Source of the DNA: Heligmosomoides polygyrus polygyrus
Lineage: Eukaryota > Nematoda > Chromadorea > Rhabditida > Heligmosomidae
DNA: 64,000 nucleotides
Assembly (NCBI GenBank): GCA_947396885.1
Contig: OX377202.1
Coordinates: 18,724,001 to 18,788,000 of the forward strand
Direction: 5' to 3'
A program made the translations under genes and the position numbers. The notes under the pieces were generated by a model. That model was not told where the DNA came from and made no database searches. It saw only the letters and a list, made by a program, of their open reading frames with translations. The first letter of the stretch is position 1. Every line of letters starts with the position of its first letter. This document shows positions 21,239-31,200 of this stretch, piece after piece.

Positions 21239-22125
21239 TTTGTACCATTTTCACTTCGAATTGGACACTTTTCATCTCAAATTGGACACTCTTCTATGCT
21301 TGCCTAAAGCTTTTGAAATCAAACCGAATTCTTCCAAATTTAAATGAGCTTCTTTTACATTAAACTAGAGATTATAAAAATGTTAGCATAATTTTTTGTT
21401 TAAGAGAAATTTTAGTATCACTTTCGTTGGCGTTTTAATTTTTTAAAATCTACCCAATAAGTGAACGCATTATTAAAAGTTGTATACAAAGTTTATTTTT
21501 TGAGAAAAACAATTATTCAAAACATGTTTTGAAGAACAGGAAGGTGGCTATTATCTGTAGCCGAAACAGAGATTGCGCCATGCCCGCGTCCGAAACTTCG
21601 CTATTTTTATTCGATTGATTGCAAAAATTCTGTTTGCATGCAGTTTCACTCTTGCAAGCGGTGCAACATAAAGAACTGTAAAAAACACGCATGTCCTTAC
21701 TTTCTTGTTACATGTAAGCAGTATTTGAACCATCAATCAAATAAAAATTGCGACTCGCTTTTCGAGTGCATGGCACGATCCGGTTTTTAATAAGCTACAT
21801 AACCGCAGCCCTGCTGCGCTTTAAGACAAAATGTAATTTATTATTTTTTCTCGAAAAATAATTTTTTATAAAATTATTGCACATCTTCGGGCAAGTGGAC
21901 TATTATAAAAATTTCAAAAAAGTTATACCGAATTTTTCTTAAACAAAAAATTAGTCAAACTGTCTTAGTGAGTCTGTGGTTTAACCTGTCTAAAGGTAAT
22001 TTGGATTTGGAAGAGTTCGCTTCGATTTCAGAAGTAATAGGCTGGCTTAGAAGAGTATCCAATTTGACGTGAAAGTGTCCAATTTGGTTTGAAAAGTCCA
22101 ACTCGACGTGAAAATGGTATATTTA
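21239..22125. mobile_element. Long-TIR element FB2, copy 1
   Basis: The ends are inverted copies over at least 130 bp, with repeated internal phrases like ATTGGACACTTTTCA. The left end begins TACCATTTTCAC and the right end closes GTGAAAATGGTAT. The core (GATTGCGCCATGC ... TTTGCATGCAGTTT) reappears inverted in the copy at 40216-40985. It has no transposase. Confidence 0.75.
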
Positions 22126-22406
22126 TTTATAATTGCACCTTGAGTGCGCTCATAAAATCAGGATAAAAAAGCAATCCTGCACAAGTATAGTCGACAACGC
22201 TGATCAACTGATTAAAGATCTAGAACCATTATGCACTGCTATTTCGTATTTTTCAGTAATGAGCTACCATTAGAAACCTAAGTACAAGGAACCTGAATAA
22301 GAGTGGTCATGAAGCAATGAGAATCAGAGCAATATGTCCTTTCATTTAATATAATTAGATTAAGTAGTTTGATTTAATATAGTTATGAGTTATGTATGGT
22401 AAGATG
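22126..22406. other. No recognised feature
   Basis: AT-rich spacer between the FB2 element and a SINE. Nothing supportable seen. Confidence 0.35.
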
Positions 22407-22562
22407 GGCGCGTGTGGCACATTCGGAGGAGGCGCCGACTGTCGCCTGCACCCGATACCAGGTTCCTGGTTCTGATTTCCCGCCCAGGCCAACCAAGCCT
22501 TCCATCCCTCCGTGATCGGTGAATTGGTACCAGACTTGTCTGGGAAGGATAAAGCGCTCTAT
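22407..22562 (+). mobile_element. tRNA-headed SINE, 5' half
   Basis: Near-perfect head and body up to GGGAAGGATAAAGCGCT, where family identity stops abruptly. A matching 3' end occurs at 23143-23215, so these may be two pieces of one copy separated by about 580 bp. Confidence 0.75.
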
Positions 22563-23142
22563 TCTGGCATGGCGGGCTCCTGAAGTGCGCAGTGCTCAGT
22601 GTATGTGGAATCGACAGAATCGATCAAGTATGTAAGCTATTCCCCTGTACTGCACTTCTGCGAAGAATAGTGAACTCTAGTATGAAAAAAAGGTAAGAAA
22701 ATTCATCGGCATATGAATTCACCCCTTCACCCCGTATTCAGACGACAGAATTGAGAGCTAAGAAGCGAGCCTGGCTAAGTATTTATTTTAAAAAATATCT
22801 GCATTCTGATTCAGGCCAACTTGCCAGGGAACGAGGATGCGCTATCTTGACCTCTGGCTTACTAGCGCTTGCCGCTGTGTAGTCCAATAAAATTAGGTGT
22901 AAATCTATGCATAAAATTATTTAAATAATTGCTACATCATTATTCACCAAAATTAAAATTACTACCTTCATAGCTCTTCAACAATATAGAAACAACTACA
23001 CTACAACGTTGGACTATGGACAATGACAATCAAAACAACAATAGTTAACAACAAATTAAACATGTTTTGTTTCGCCTCTACCTGCCTTCATACAAAACAT
23101 GTTTAAAATTAGTTACCCCGAGCTACAGTATTAGTTACAAAT
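22563..23142. other. Unidentified sequence between two SINE halves
   Basis: AT-rich. ACATGTTTTG at 23058 recurs inverted (CAAAACATGT) at 23094, forming a local hairpin. It could be an insertion in the SINE or unrelated flank. Confidence 0.35.
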
Positions 23143-23215
23143 TCAAGCTGCTTCCACGATATGCCACAGAACTGGAACGCGTGAGGCGTCCTAACAGGAA
23201 TTGATTGCGTTTGTC
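23143..23215 (+). mobile_element. SINE 3' end
   Basis: Matches the last 75 bp of the family (TTCCACGATATGCCACAGAA, GCGTGAGGCGTCC, TTGTCC). The family-C LINE is inserted immediately downstream, in its tail. Confidence 0.65.
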
Positions 23216-23227
23216 CTTTGTTATTAG

Positions 23228-23272
23228 GTTCTTCTTCTTCTTCTTCTTCTTCTTCTTCTTCTTCTTCTTCTC
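23228..23272. repeat. (TTC)n microsatellite, the tail of the family-C LINE
   Basis: About 14 TTC units on the plus strand, that is (GAA)n at the 3' end of the minus-strand LINE. Family B ends in the same motif, shorter, at 9657-9671. Confidence 0.9.
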
Positions 23273-23280
23273 CTGAGCGT

Positions 23281-24240
23281 TTAGTCCCGCGCAGTCGCAG
23301 GGTCCGCTGTTCTTGTGATCTGTCGCCACCTCATCCTATCAAGGGCTGCCGTGGCGCCGACTTCGGCGAGATCTCTCTTGATGACGTCCTTCCATCTTTT
23401 CCTTGGGGCTCCTCTCGGACGCTTTCCGGGTGCCTCGAAGTCTAGGGCCAACCTTGTGGGGTGATCCTCTGGTCTTCTGAGGACGTGTCCATACCACCAC
23501 CTCAGGCGCTGCTCTCTCATCTTCAGCTGGATCGTGGCTGTCTTCATCACTGCCCTAACATCCTCGTTTCGCACCCTCTCCCGACGGGTCCATCCACATG
23601 CCCACCTCAGCATCCTCATCTCCGCCGCGTGCAGTTGCCGCTCCTGCGCCTTACCCAAGGCCCAGCACTCACTGCCGTAGAGGAGGGCAGGTCTCACAAC
23701 TGTTCTATAGAGCTTGCCTTTGAGCGTCCTGGAGCATCTACGGTCGCAGAGGATCCCTGTGGACTCCCTCCACTTGAGCCAGGCTGCGTTTATCCGTCCC
23801 CTGTCCGCCTGGTCCACACTTCTTCCTCGGATAGGTCACTTCCGAGGTAGCGGAATTCTTCCACCTTCTCGATCGTTTCCCCTTGGCAGTCTAGGATCGA
23901 TCCAGCGCACTGCTCAGAGCTGATGAACTTCGTCTTCTTCACGTTCGGCCGTAGGCCGTTGTCTGCGAGGGCTCTCTGCCACAGCTGCACCTTCTCCTCC
24001 AGCTCCTCCTGGTTGTCGGCTACTAGGGCGATGTCGTCTGCGTAGAGGATCGTTCTGAGAGGGCCTTCCTCACTATAGAGTCAAGTGTCAGCAGGAAGAG
24101 GAACGGGCTCAGAGCCGACCCTTGGTGTACCCCCACTGTGATGTCCACTTTCCTTGTCACCCCGTGCGAAGTTCGTATCGCCGCTTTCAAGCCCTCGTAC
24201 ATGTCCCTTATGATCGCCTGGTGGGTAGAGGTATGCTAGG
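23281..24240 (-). pseudogene. LINE family C: reverse transcriptase, N-terminal half deleted
   Basis: Begins abruptly near 24225 and retains the GVHQGSALSPFLF segment, LYADDIALVADNQEE (near 24040, catalytic YADD), NGLRPNVKKTKFISS, EKVEEFRYLGSDLS, INAAWLKWRESTGILCD, RTVVRPALLYGSECW, RWWYGHVLRR and GAPRKRWKDVIKRDL. The EN-RT linker and fingers are missing, and frames change at least twice. Confidence 0.85.
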
Positions 24241-24326
24241 CGGTCCGCTACCAAGGGTCTATGCTGTGATGCCACGTCTTCTCCCGAAATGACCTTCACA
24301 TCCCGGACTGTTTTTAGGGCAGCCCT

Positions 24327-25104
24327 TCAAACCAGGATGTGGTCGACTTCCGTCCTTCTTCCTCCGCTAGCATAGGTCACCTTTTGGCTCTCCCTCTTCG
24401 CGAAGAAGGTGCTACAGACAGCCAGGTCGTGGGCGATAGCCAGATTCAGAATTCGTTCTCCATCCGGGTTTATCAGGTCGATCCCTTTACCTCCATGAAC
24501 CCTTTCCACTCCTCTTCTGCCACTCCCCACATGCCCGTTCATGTCCCCTGCTATGCAGAGGTAGTCGCCTTCTGGTACGGACCTTATGGCTTCCTCGAGC
24601 GAGAGGTAGAAGTCATCCTTGTCGTGCTCGGAGCATCCGGTCTGCGGAGCGTAGACAGACATGATGGTCCAGTAACCCTCCTTCGTGTCCAGCCGCAGTG
24701 ACATGATGCGGTCGTTTATTCTTTGGACAGCCGCTATTGAATCCTTGAGGGACTCCGCGACAGCTACCCCTACCCCGTTCCTCTTGGTGTCCTCTCCGTT
24801 GTAGTACGGCTTGACTCCTTCTCCGATCTCCCTGGCTTTCGCCCCTTTCCATCGCGTTTCCTGCAGACACAGGACTTGCATCCTTCTGCGCTTCATCAGG
24901 TCAGCCACTTCCCTAGATTTTCCGGTCAGCGTTCCCACATTCAGAGTCCCCAGTCGAACTAGCTTCTTTAGCGGAGGTCGTTCGGCCCTCGGTAGCCCTC
25001 GCATACTGACCACAGAACTCGAGCGGGGGTTCTGTGCGCCACTTCCGGGTGACGTCCTAGCCTTTACACTGATTCTATTGCGACTTGTGATCATGGTTTT
25101 GTGA
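24327..25104 (-). pseudogene. LINE family C: endonuclease domain
   Basis: The protein-like region starts near 25104 (an upstream ATG at 25349 lies outside the element). Motifs: LGTLNVGTLTGKSREV, VLCLQETRWKG, GVGVAVAESLKDS, MSVYAPQTGCSEH, CIAGDMNGHVGSGR, and RTEVDHILV, where the usual Asp-Phe is Asp-His. The frame ends just before the QHRPL histidine motif, which lies in another frame at about 24260. Confidence 0.88.
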
Positions 25105-25193
25105 CGAGGTTTCTCCATCAGCCGGCCTGTCAACCTGGGCCTGACGCTGGAACCGTTGCCATTTTTGCAATTTTTGCAGGGCATGGCGTGCCG

Positions 25194-25262
25194 GAGCCGG
25201 GAGTCGAACCTGTGACCGTTTGTGCATGAAACTACACTACTAACCACTAGGCTAACTCGGCT
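25194..25262 (-). ncRNA. tRNA-like sequence at the 5' end of LINE family C
   Basis: On the minus strand, six bases inside the element start, the sequence has an A-box-like TTAGCCTAGTGG and a canonical B box GGTTCGACTCC 36 nt downstream. The terminal 7-mers AGCCGAG and CCCGGCT could pair with one mismatch. The T stem and anticodon arm do not fold well, so it is not a working tRNA. It may serve as an internal pol III-type promoter or be a captured tRNA relic. Confidence 0.6.
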
Positions 25263-25429
25263 AGGGTTCTTTGTTATTAGGTTGTAGGGGAGGTTTCCCT
25301 CCACCCACTTTGGTGTGCGGCTAAATTTTTGAAAAGTGTTCTGGAACATTCTCCCAATAACGCGTATATAGGCCTATAGCCTACAATTACCACTGTTGTC
25401 GTCATATTCCGTTACGACTATGGCAAGCA

Positions 25430-26723
25430 ACATCGTTCTCAACTGCAAGCAAGTTCGACTGCTTCTGCTTCCAGAGTTCTGAAAGCAAAGCAGCGCAAAG
25501 GTCGAGGTGGACAACATAAGTGGAAAGATGGATCCCACCTGTCTCCTACGACACAGCGGAAGTATGGTTCCGGATTTAGAGAACGCAAATTTTTGCTTGG
25601 AGGACCAATCACGGTTTGGAAGACCAGCTGCAGTGAATGAGGAGCGCCTTCTGGAGCTGGTTCAGAGGGATCCCCGGCGTTGCACCCGTGATCTGGGAGA
25701 GGAACTCGAGTGCAGTCACACCACCATAGCTCACACCTTTGCGGCCTTGGGAAGGCACGTAGGTGCATGGATGCCGCATGAACTTAGGGCCTGTTCATGC
25801 TTCACGACAGCAGCGACAAGAGGGACGAGAGCGCAGCGTGCTTGACGTGCGCAGCGATCAGAAGTATGGACAGTCGACAAGAGCGACACCGCCGGCGCTC
25901 GAGTATGAACACTTTTCGACAGCGTGCACTCGGTTTTAATCGATATGCATGTTTTTCACGGGCGACGAGTCGCTCTTGTTGCGAAGTATGGACGGGCCCT
26001 TAGCAGCCACCAGCTACAGGCGTGCCAGGATGCGTGCATGAACTTCTTGACTTTTCGACGGAATTTTTCCTGGCTCGAAAGCCTGATCACTGGCGACGAA
26101 AAGTGGGTGGCCTACGTTAACCACACGCGAAAGCGTCGGTGGCTAAGTCGAGGGGAAGCAGGAATTCGAACGCCAAGACCAGAGCTTCTCCCAGAAAAGG
26201 TAACGCTCAGTGTCTGTGGAATTGCAAAGGAGTCACTCATTGGGAGCTGCTACCTGCGAACACCACTGTCACTAGCGACGTCTACTGCAGGCAGCTGGAT
26301 CGCGTTGAAGCAGTTCTTTGTGGGAAACGAGACAAGATCTTTTTTCAAAACAATGGGGTTCCACACGTTGCAAGGGAGATTCAGAAAAAACTTCAGTGTT
26401 TCAGTCGGCATGTTCCGGTCCACCCACCGTATTCATCGGACGTTGCTGCATCGGACTACCATCTGTTTCTTTCCTTCTCCAGCCATTTACAGGAGAAAAG
26501 AATTGGTGACAGGAAGCAACTGCAACTTCAAAAGTGTCTCGCTGAGTGTTTTTGTCAAAACCCCAGGAATTCTATAGAAGCAGTATCTACAAATTACCTG
26601 ACAAATGGTAATATGTTGTGGATAATAGCGGTGCATAAGTTCGTTAGTTGTTGTATGTATGGAACAAGGAAAATAAATTTGAAAAAATTGCACAAGTGGC
26701 AGGATACTTTCCTTACGACCTGA
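25430..26723 (+). pseudogene. mariner transposase pseudogene, split by a MITE and frameshifted
   Basis: The N-terminal helix-turn-helix region is present (SRFGRPAAVNEERLLELV, LECSHTTIAHTF). A MITE occupies 25787-25999. After it come the first catalytic Asp in LITGDEKWVAYVNHTRKR, then a frameshift near 26230. The second catalytic position reads FFQNNGVPHVA, Asn for Asp. The third, SDYHLF, is present in PVHPPYSSDVAASDYHLF. The frame closes near 26723. Confidence 0.88.
25787..25999. mobile_element. Harbinger/Tourist-like MITE, 213 bp, TTA target duplication
   Basis: The ends are GGGCCTGTTCATGCTTC and its diverged complement GAAGTATGGACGGGCCC, with TTA on both sides (25784-25786 and 26000-26002). 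Removing the element and one TTA rejoins the mariner reading frame (MPHEL then SSHQLQACQ), which confirms the boundaries. It has no coding capacity. Confidence 0.88.
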
Positions 26724-27330
26724 TATTCTTCTAGATGATTCAGGGTAGAACAGCAAAACCCACAATTATTATTTCAAATGTCCATTACATTCGGAATCTA
26801 AAAATACAAAGAAGAATAACGATGAGGTATGTAAATGCAAGCAGAAATCTTTATTCAATCGAAATAAATTACGGCTACGAACAATTTTCCATTCACAAAA
26901 CGTGAACACGTATGATATACAGAGGAATGAAAGCATAGAGCTTTACGTGATTTGATGTGCTAGTTATTTCGTCAGCGCAGATGCAGTGGTATTTTCGGAC
27001 AAGGCCCTAACAGGAACGTTTGGATAGGAGGCAGGGACCTTCCCCTAACATTGAAAAATGCCTTTAGTTCTGAATAAACACAGATGGTGGATTCTGACAT
27101 CTACCAAGCCGCGCGTGTATGAAGGTGGTCAGGCTGGAGCTCTTGGAAGATCCAGGTTAGGTAGGATTTCGAACGCATAGACAGATCCTCCGACAAGTCA
27201 GAATTTGATAAAAAAGCTTTACTTGTAAACTCTTTAGACGAGAAAACCATAGCAGGAGATATAGCAGGTCATCGAACCATTGTCCAGTGGGCCTATTTGG
27301 GTGTTCAAGAATATGATGTGTTTTTAGTAT
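26724..27330. other. No recognised feature
   Basis: AT-rich intergenic-type sequence. No exon or repeat end recognised. Confidence 0.35.
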
Positions 27331-27855
27331 AACGGTGGATCACGGTAGGTTACGGTAGAAATGGGTGAGTAAGGCTGTCTACGCCAGTAAAATCGTTTTT
27401 TCACTTATTTCCCAGCCTTCTGCTTTAAGATTAAAATTAGTGCACAAAAAGTGCTAATTCAGAAGAAGAATAACAGACAACTTCACGGTTGGCGATTTGA
27501 ATAATTCCCTCAGGCGAAGTATGTATGGCCGAAATTGATGATCACGGCCGTGCCATCTTTACTCACCCAGTACCCACCGTAACCTACCGTACCCCACCGT
27601 AATACTAGTCATAGGAACATATATTAAAATCGTGATCAGCACCCTAGAAGTCACACTAAGCAAAATTTGGGACAGATACGTGATCATGACCACGACAACC
27701 TTACTCACAGATACACGCCGCAACCTACCGTATTCCATTTCATTTAATATTAAAGACAAATATCATGTCGTGGTGAGCACTCCAAATAACCCTCCAGGCG
27801 ATGTTTGTGCAATTTTTTTCGTCCTCCCTCGACGTCTGGAGTCATGAAAGTGCAA
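27331..27855. repeat. Inverted-repeat family built on the CCTACCGTAACC motif, copy 1
   Basis: The block ACGGTAGGTTACGGTAG ... TGGGTGAGTAAGGC at 27331-27380 returns inverted at 27550-27606, and partly again at 27695-27735. The end region (CGTCTGGAGTCATGAAAGTG) matches the end of the copy at 49370-49880. Confidence 0.7.
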
Positions 27856-28126
27856 AGGCGACCTTATTCTGTGTATAGAGAGAAAAACAACTCACACCAC
27901 ATTAGAATTCCGCATTCGCAGACAGAATAACCACACTTTCTTCAAACAGAATTTCAACTAACAGCACCTTTCATCCTACGATGATCATAGAAGAGGTTAC
28001 GACGCAACTGGACAGACGTGTATCTAATTAGAAGGTGTAAAACATTGAAATGGTCAGCAGAAATGAAAGAGAATAGCTCCTTACGGCGAAAGCACTACTG
28101 AAGCGATTTCGTAGAATCAGCGAAAT
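27856..28126. other. 3' flank of the HD-like host gene
   Basis: Immediately downstream (minus strand) of the stop codon at 28127. No clear AATAAA signal in the first 150 bases. Confidence 0.4.
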
Positions 28127-28258
28127 CTAGTACGTTCTGGCACCACTTTCGAGCAGATGAATTTCCCTGGCGATATTCTCCCTGGCTCGCGCCTCGAAAT
28201 CCGCTCGCAACTCCTTCGTCGCGTAGATGTTCGGTATTTGCAGGAAAAATCGAAGCAC
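28127..28258 (-). CDS. HD-like gene, terminal exon
   Basis: The acceptor is CGCTTTCAG, in phase 0, followed by VLRFFLQIPNIYATKELRAD, FEARARENIAREIHLLESG and a TAG stop. It matches the family C-terminus. It lies 9.2 kb from exon 5, across many repeats. Confidence 0.72.
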   Translation of the reverse strand: MLRFFLQIPNIYATKELRADFEARARENIAREIHLLESGARTY

Positions 28259-31200
28259 CTGAAAGCGAGTCATTGTGTAAGAATCATACATCATAATATA
28301 CCTTCTTATCCTCTATGATAACGCGCTAAGCTATGAGTCATACTGTCGATCGGCGAGGTCGCTGAACACGAATCTGAAGTTCGCTTTTGTTGTATCGATG
28401 GCCATCAATCGATATTGACCAAATTATCAATTTTTTGTGGATGTCGTTGTCGTTTCGATCGGCGAAAATAGGGAGAAATAGGGGAAATTACGAGGTGCAA
28501 AAATAGCGGAAAATATCCAGACGTCTTCTGTATGTATGTACGTACTGGGAAATCAGAAGACGTGCCGAAGACGTCTTCCAATGTCTTCTTCTGTATGTAT
28601 GTACGTACTGGGAAATCAGAAGACGTGCCGAAAACGTCTTCCAATGTGCGTGGGGGTTCAGAAAACGTGCCGAACATGTCAGTCAACGTGCCTGGGATTC
28701 AGAAAAGATTCAATAACACGTCGTCCGCCAAGGGGGGATGGGCAGTAGTGGAGAAACAGTTCCAGAAAGGAGACCAGTTATGGGGAGCAGTACTAGTAAC
28801 GGGGACGAGTTTCACTAAAGACGGAAGAGCAGTGGGGAACAGTTCCGGTAAGGTAGGACCTGTAGTGGGGTACAGTTCCAGTAAGAGGGGACCAGTAATG
28901 GGAGGCCAGCGCCAATAAGGGGACCAGTAATGAGGGATCAGTACCAGTAATGTAGGACCAGATCCAGTATTGGGGGACCAGTAGTGGATGACCAGACCAC
29001 AAAAGTGTGGAAAGAAATATTCGTCCAGCGTAGTATTAGGAGCGGTGGGAATCTTCCGTTCTGAGAAAAAGACTTTTCGTCGTGTGACCAAAATCGAGTA
29101 GACGCTCAGTAAAGGATAAAAAAGGATAAAGGGCGGCGTTATTTAATACCTTTTGGGATGCGCCAGCGCATTCTACTTCTACGGGGTGTCCTGGAGGCGA
29201 GTTGAATGTGTATTTGGTCATGCAATGACTTGCGGTGGCAACCCGATGAAAAAGTCAGCGCTTTATCCTTCCCAGATAAGGCCGGTATCAATTCACCGAC
29301 CCCGGAGGGATGGAAGGCTTGGTTGGCCTGGGCGGGAAATCCGAACCAGGAACTTGGTATCGGGTGCAGGCGACAGTCGGCGCCTCTTCCGACTGCGCTA
29401 CACGCGCCCAGACGCTCAGTACTTATCGAAAATGTCGATTTTTGCCTGAGGTTCACTGTTTGAGGACGAGGCGTGAAGGTGCTTGTTCAACGTAGCGCCA
29501 GAGTGAGGTGGGGGACCGTGCTTTGGGACATCAGCAGGGTTGTCGTCGAAGAACTTAGTGGACGAAGGCACTGATTAGCAGAAGCGTCGCCATCACTCAA
29601 CCGTCTGGAGATGATGCCGATGTTGAGCGTAGTGGTGGGGGAAGGAGTCTGGATGGCTTCATACCGCAAAACTACTCTACTGGAGTCAGGTTCATCAGTC
29701 GCTTGCTGGCGGGTAACCGTGAAAAGTACCGCCAAACCTGACGCTAATAAATCTCGATATCTGGACTTTGGCGGTACTTTTCACCTTACCGGCCGGTAAG
29801 CAGTTGATAAACCTGGCTCCTGATCTTAAGGAAGGTAGAGCAAGGTTGGAACATAACAGGCTGTATAAGCAGAGCAACTTGCTTGACGGGATTGTCCATC
29901 GCGCGAGGCACGCCGATAGGCGTGAAGAAGCACTTGTAAATGAATAAACAAAATAAATAATTAGGATAAGGATAAGGATAAAGGACGGCGTTATTCAATC
30001 CCTTCTGGGATGCGCCAGCGCATTCTACTTCTACGGTATGTCGTGGAGGCGACATGAATGCGTATTTGGCCATACAATGACTTGTGGTGGCCAGCCGATG
30101 AACAAGTCAGCGCTTTATCCTTCCCAGACAAATCTGGTACCAATTCACCGACCCCGGAGGGATGGAACGCTTGGTTGGTCTGGGCGGGAGATCCGAACCA
30201 GAAACCTGGTATCGGGTGCACGCGACAGTCGCGCCTCCTCCGACTGCGCTACACGCGCCCAAAATAAATAATTAAGTAAATAAATAATGACCTGCGGTGG
30301 CCAGCCGGTGGACATGTTAGTGTTTTATCCTTCTAAGACAAGACTGGTAAATTTGCACAGCAATTCGAAGAACACACTGAGAACGATATGAAGTACCTAG
30401 TTTTCCATGAAAACCCCGAATGAGTAATCCGATGTGGCCAGTTCGAAGGGTATGCATCTCGTTTTGAAGCACTAGCAGCGAATCAAACAGCTATTTCTTA
30501 GCACGAACCATTATTGTGGGCGCGTGGAGCACAGTCGGAGGAGGCGCCGGCTGTCGCCTGCACCCGATACCAGGTTCCTGGTTCGGATTTCCCACCCAGG
30601 CCAACCAAGCCCTCCATCCCTCCGGGGTCGGTGAATTGGTATCAGATTTGTCTGGGAAGGATAAAGCGCTTATTTGTTCATCGGCTGGCCACCGCAAGTC
30701 ATTGTATGGCCAAATACGCATTCAACTCGCCTCCACGACATCCCGTAGAAGTAGAATGCGTGGCGCACCCCAAAGGAGATTGAATAACGCCGTTCTTTCT
30801 CCTTTATCCTTATCCTAACCATTATTGTCCTTTAACAATTAAAGGACAAAAATAAAGGTTGGTGTCAAGAGATAGCTGCATGGAATGCGCTGCGCATATT
30901 AATTCTAGAGAGTACCGTGGAGTCGATCAGTTTTTCGCATGCGGTTATTGCTGTTTTACCCTTCCCAGACAGCTTGGTGGGATTAGCGGGCAGCAGCGAT
31001 GCAATTACACAAATAACCCCTGTCTCTCGCCGCAAAAAAGGCTATTTCTCTGATAATGAGGGCAATCACTCTTACCCCTAAGTGGGAGCAGAGATCAGTT
31101 ACCTGGTCTCACCATCAGCCTATGAGCCTTGATTTCCAACGGCCAGACCCCGCAGATATTTCGCCAGGCTCTCAGTAGAACATCCTTCAACCAGTCAGCC

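Larger units (their letters stand above)
23231..25268 (-). mobile_element. RTE-like LINE, family C, both ends intact, interior deleted
   Basis: Flanked by the 15-bp duplication CTTTGTTATTAGGTT at 23216-23230 and 25269-25283. The 3' end is a (GAA)n tail and the 5' end is a tRNA-like sequence. Only 2,038 bp long, because the N-terminal half of the reverse transcriptase is missing near 24225. Confidence 0.9.

Noticed and set aside
27331..27606. CCTACCGTAACC repeats as telomere-like sequence
   Set aside because: The units are not tandem TTAGGC (the usual nematode telomere repeat) and they alternate in orientation.
28127..28273. An LYR-motif mitochondrial protein reading of the 48-residue frame
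   Set aside because: Once exons 4 and 5 were found, its phase and sequence fit the COG4339 C-terminus better.
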